Shown: piece after piece, positions 30,685 through 33,484 of the stretch
How positions within the stretch are numbered: the stretch's first letter is position 1
Layout of the letters: every line of letters begins with the position of its first letter
Origin: Desulfocapsa sp.
GTDB lineage: Bacteria; Desulfobacterota; Desulfobulbia; Desulfobulbales; Desulfocapsaceae
Direction: 5' to 3'
Assembly: GCA_030145625.1 (NCBI GenBank)
Contig: JAQYVF010000052.1
Span: 1-33,484 of the forward strand
DNA: 33,484 bases
Notes under the pieces: model-generated
The model's input: only the letters and a program-made list of their open reading frames with translations
Databases searched by the model: none
What the model was told of the DNA's origin: nothing
Made by a program: the position numbers and the translations under genes

Positions 30685-30956
30685 GATCTGTTGTCCGCTT
30701 TTTCCTGGGCGATCATTTCATCTGCCATTTCACGCATGAGGCGGAGATTGATCTCTGCCTCTTTTGCTTCCAGGGTGTGGATGGCAAAGCCTGCATGGAT
30801 GATAAGATAGTCACCAATATCGGGCCAGCGGTCCACGACATCAAGGCGGGTCTCTTTCCTGATTCCGTCAGCATCGACCACAGCGATCTGGCCGGAGAAA
30901 AAATCATCCGGACTTCCTTGAATTTCAATGACCTTCATGGGTACTGCCAGACACAT
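30681..30956 (-). CDS. hypC: Hydrogenase maturation chaperone HypC
   Basis: A 91-residue HypC/HupF-family chaperone that binds HypD and the large hydrogenase subunit. The start is ATG 30956 because the family needs Met-Cys-Leu-Ala-Val-Pro with Cys2 exposed, and GGAGG is eight bases ahead. An upstream in-frame start at 31004 is discarded. The OB-fold body shows the typical GDYLIIHAGFAIHTL segment followed by a charged C-terminal helix. It overlaps the hypF end by 32 bp and the hypD start by 4 bp. Confidence 0.96.
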   Translation of the reverse strand: MCLAVPMKVIEIQGSPDDFFSGQIAVVDADGIRKETRLDVVDRWPDIGDYLIIHAGFAIHTLEAKEAEINLRLMREMADEMIAQEKADNRS

Positions 30957-33273
30957 GGCGTAAACCTCCGATAATTGCCTGTCCCAAGGAGATTCCGCCA
31001 TCATTCACCGGAATATTTTCCCCGGTATAGACAGTGAAGTCTTCTTGTTTCAGAAGAATAAAGAGGCCTTCAAGAAGAAGGCTGTTCTGCATGCAACCGC
31101 CGGTAAGGACGATTTTGCGTATACCTGTTTCTTCAGCAAGCTGGCGCAAGCAAAAATACAGGCTTTGAATGAGACAGAGGTGAAAATCAAGGGCAATGTC
31201 CGCAGGATCTGTTCTCTCTGCCAATTGATCAAGAACCTGACGAATCAGTCCGGCCTGCTGCAGTACGAGGCGATTGTTAACCAGGCAGCTCTCCGGCTTC
31301 CAGCGGCAATTGTCAAGAAGCTCTTGCAGTGGGCGCTTGCCCTTTGCCCGTCTGGCCAGGGATTCTAATTCCATGGCGGCCTGACCTTCGTAGTCTGCCT
31401 CCAGGCAGATGCCGAGGAGAGCGGCGATCCCGTCAAAGAGGCGACCGCAACTGGAGGTAAGAGGGCAGTTGAATCCTTGGGCCATCATTTGGTACAGGGC
31501 TAGTCGCTTTTTCTCCTCCACGCCCTGCAGGCCCTGTGGGAGCCGGAAGTTGGCCAGCCCCTGGCTGCCAAGGACATGGTGGAGGAGGGATAGTCCCATT
31601 CGCCATGGTGCCTGGGCTGCAGCATCTCCACCCGGAAGAAGCAGGTGTGACAAAGAGCCGATCCGTCTGTAACTGAAGCAGTCCGCCTCCAGAATTTCTC
31701 CTCCCCACACTGTATTGTCGTCACCAAGTCCACTTCCGTCAAGGACCAGGGCAAGGACTTTTTCCTGGATCCCATGTTCGACCAGTACTGCTGCTGCGTG
31801 GGCATGATGGTGTTGCACTGTATACAGGGGCAGACCCAGGTCTCTTGCATAATGGCTGCTGAGATAGTCAGGGTGGAGGTCGCAGACAACTGCCTCCGGT
31901 TCCACCTGGAGGAGTCTTTTGAAATGATAGATGCTTTCCTTGTAAAAATCCAGTGATTCCAGATTAAAAAGGTCCCCGATATGTTGACTGAGGAAGGCAT
32001 CTTGATCCCGGGTCAGGCAGAAGGTGGACTTGAGGCCGCCACCGCAGGCCAGAATCGGTGGCAGCGAGTGGGGAAGATGAGTCGCCGAGGGAACATACCC
32101 ACGGGCTCGGCGCAGGAGCTGGGGGCCTCGCGGCGTGATCCTTGCAACCGAATCATCAATACGGGTGACGATCTCCCTGTTGTGGAGGAGAAAATAGTCT
32201 GCAATCTCGGAAAGGCCTGCGACAGCGGCATCGTTGGCGGTGAATATTGGGGCTCCGCTCATGTTGCCGCTGGTCATGACCAGGGTCTGCGGACAATCTT
32301 CCTGCTGGAAGAGAAGCTGATGCAGTGGGGTATAAGGCAGCATAACCCCGATTTCATTTATACCTGGGGTAAGGTTCTCAGCCAGCTGCCCCTTCTTGCG
32401 GGCAAGCAGGACAATGGGGTGCTCCGGCCCTGAGAGGAGGCTGATCGCTTCTGTGCTCAGGTGACAGATCTTAGCTGCCTCATCCAGGTTTGCTGCCATC
32501 ACTGCCAGCGGCTTGCTTTTTCGTCCCTTACGTTGCCGCAGTCTCTTTATTGCCTGTTCTGAACCTGCATCTACGGCCAGGTGGAAACCTCCCAGCCCCC
32601 TAAGGGCAACAAGTTTTCCTTGTTCCAGGGCCTGAGCTGTTTCTCCAAGGGGAGAGGGGACTGTAATTCTTGTACCAGGGTTATCATGCCATGATAACCC
32701 TGGCCCGCAGTCTGCACAGGCGTTGGGCTGGGCATGGAATCGACGGTTTTCCGGATCTTCATATTCCTCTTTGCAGGCAGAACAGAGAGGAAAATGGCTC
32801 ATGGAGGTACCGGGACGGTCATAGGGGATGGATTCCACAATGGTGAAGCGCGGACCACAGTTGGTGCAGTTGGTGAATGGGTATGCAAAACGCCTGTTTT
32901 TCGAATCAAGGATATCCTGCAGACAGTCGGAACAGAGGGCGATATCTGGCGGAATGATAGTTTTGCTGCCAGCTGTGCAGATACTTTGCAGGATAGAAAA
33001 TTCTGTAAATCCCTTCAGGGTCTGTTGGGGATGCTGCTGCAGGGAACTGATACGCGCCAATGGCGGCGCTGCGGAAGAGAGCAGTGATGTAAATTCTTGA
33101 AGGGATTCTTTTTTTCCTTCCGCCTCTATGACAACACCTTGATCTGTATTTACAATGGTACCGGTAATGCCAAGCTGATTTGCCAAACGATAAACGAAGG
33201 GGCGAAAACCAACACCTTGGACAGTGCCCTGGATAATGATTTCCACCCTGATGGCGTCGTAAAAGTTCTTCAT
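30925..33273 (-). CDS. hypF: Carbamoyltransferase HypF
   Basis: A 782-residue enzyme that makes carbamoyl-AMP from carbamoyl phosphate and ATP and loads HypE. Domains in order: acylphosphatase (about 8-95, GTVQGVGFRPFVYRL), zinc-finger pair with four CxxC motifs (CSDC, CTNC, CSAC, CADC, about 110-190), YrdC-like domain (about 205-385, KLVALRGLGGFHLAVDA) and a Kae1-like carbamoyltransferase domain (400-770) with the metal-site VQHHHAHAAAVL, DGSGLGDDNTVWGGE and TGGCMQNSLL. Length is normal (about 750-790). It is the first gene of the hyp operon and ends within hypC. No strong ribosome site is seen before the start. Confidence 0.97.
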   Translation of the reverse strand: MKNFYDAIRVEIIIQGTVQGVGFRPFVYRLANQLGITGTIVNTDQGVVIEAEGKKESLQEFTSLLSSAAPPLARISSLQQHPQQTLKGFTEFSILQSICTAGSKTIIPPDIALCSDCLQDILDSKNRRFAYPFTNCTNCGPRFTIVESIPYDRPGTSMSHFPLCSACKEEYEDPENRRFHAQPNACADCGPGLSWHDNPGTRITVPSPLGETAQALEQGKLVALRGLGGFHLAVDAGSEQAIKRLRQRKGRKSKPLAVMAANLDEAAKICHLSTEAISLLSGPEHPIVLLARKKGQLAENLTPGINEIGVMLPYTPLHQLLFQQEDCPQTLVMTSGNMSGAPIFTANDAAVAGLSEIADYFLLHNREIVTRIDDSVARITPRGPQLLRRARGYVPSATHLPHSLPPILACGGGLKSTFCLTRDQDAFLSQHIGDLFNLESLDFYKESIYHFKRLLQVEPEAVVCDLHPDYLSSHYARDLGLPLYTVQHHHAHAAAVLVEHGIQEKVLALVLDGSGLGDDNTVWGGEILEADCFSYRRIGSLSHLLLPGGDAAAQAPWRMGLSLLHHVLGSQGLANFRLPQGLQGVEEKKRLALYQMMAQGFNCPLTSSCGRLFDGIAALLGICLEADYEGQAAMELESLARRAKGKRPLQELLDNCRWKPESCLVNNRLVLQQAGLIRQVLDQLAERTDPADIALDFHLCLIQSLYFCLRQLAEETGIRKIVLTGGCMQNSLLLEGLFILLKQEDFTVYTGENIPVNDGGISLGQAIIGGLRHVSGSTHEGH

Positions 33274-33484
33274 CTGCTTGTTGTCACGGTTTTTCAGTCA
33301 TTGTTAGCCATAATCACGTTTCCGCAGTCAAAAAGCATTGTTGAATCTTTTGTTGGCAGAATTGTGCAAACAGTGCCTTTGTGCTGATCATAATAAAAAA
33401 TATCATTATTCGAAGGCAAGATCAACGATATTTTTCAGATTTTGGTATTATTTTTATGAATGTGTCAAGTTTGTCAGCACAGTA
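33274..33484. other. AT-rich upstream region of the hyp operon
   Basis: There is no gene in these 211 bp, which run off the window. AAAAATATC (33396-33404) and GATATTTTT (33427-33435) form a perfect 9-bp inverted repeat with a 22-bp spacer, a possible regulator site. On the minus strand TTGATC (33425-33420) and TATTTT are separated by 17 bp, a weak promoter candidate overlapping the repeat. No convincing sigma-54 site was found. Confidence 0.35.

Noticed and set aside
33340-33400. Possible sigma-54 promoter near the hyp operon (TGGCAGAATTGTGCA on plus; AGGCACTGTTTGCA on minus)
   Set aside because: The GG-GC spacing is one base short on the plus strand, which is also the wrong direction, and two bases short on the minus strand.

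Overview
The window looks like the chromosome of an anaerobic deltaproteobacterium (Desulfobacterota). A sulfate-reducing or sulfur-disproportionating member near the Desulfobulbales is my best guess. The basis is a full hydrogenase-maturation (hyp) operon, a CbiK-type anaerobic cobaltochelatase, a DUF3373-type porin, a radical SAM/ArsM-like fusion and several Cys-rich Fe-S proteins. The placement is inference from gene content; no rRNA or tRNA gene was seen.

Layout. 1-5300: the end of an MFS transporter, a PilZ protein paired with a membrane class III adenylate cyclase, an EI24/CysZ-like membrane protein (minus strand), radA, and a small membrane protein. 5300-8700: a 1049-residue three-part protein (radical SAM, ArsM-like methyltransferase, DUF5714). 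8700-11800: a divergent envelope cluster of a PEGA protein facing LpoB and a COG3014-like lipoprotein. 11800-17200: a 5'-nucleotidase-like periplasmic enzyme, a 39-residue His-rich membrane peptide, rnhA-srkA, a small [2Fe-2S] protein, a DUF1566/SHOCT lipoprotein and a GNAT acetyltransferase. 17200-24330: a REC-REC-GGDEF diguanylate cyclase, cbiK (minus), a porin, pgeF and an OmpR/histidine-kinase pair. 24330-27170: an EEP nuclease (minus), hemC and a PA14 lipoprotein. 27180-33273 (minus): hypF-hypC-hypD-hypE-sORF-hypA-sORF-hypB. No hydrogenase structural gene lies in the window, so the Hyp proteins must serve an enzyme encoded elsewhere.

What the usual annotation would miss. (1) Four fold-back elements of about 141 bp (4417, 5317, 15586 and 24340) share a central motif. 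Each is an imperfect palindrome over its whole length, two overlap the stop codon of a neighbouring gene, and degenerate heptanucleotide repeats abut several of them. (2) Two 41-codon ORFs lie in the hyp operon. One, between hypE and hypA, has a strong Shine-Dalgarno, a GxGN nucleotide-binding-like motif, and an 8-bp overlap with a hypA that lacks its own ribosome site. (3) A perfect ribosome site starts a 39-codon His-rich single-span membrane peptide, followed at once by an intrinsic terminator that sits just before rnhA. (4) The radical SAM/ArsM/DUF5714 fusion is the best candidate for undescribed chemistry, perhaps organoarsenical.

All family calls come from reading motifs by eye; no database search was run.
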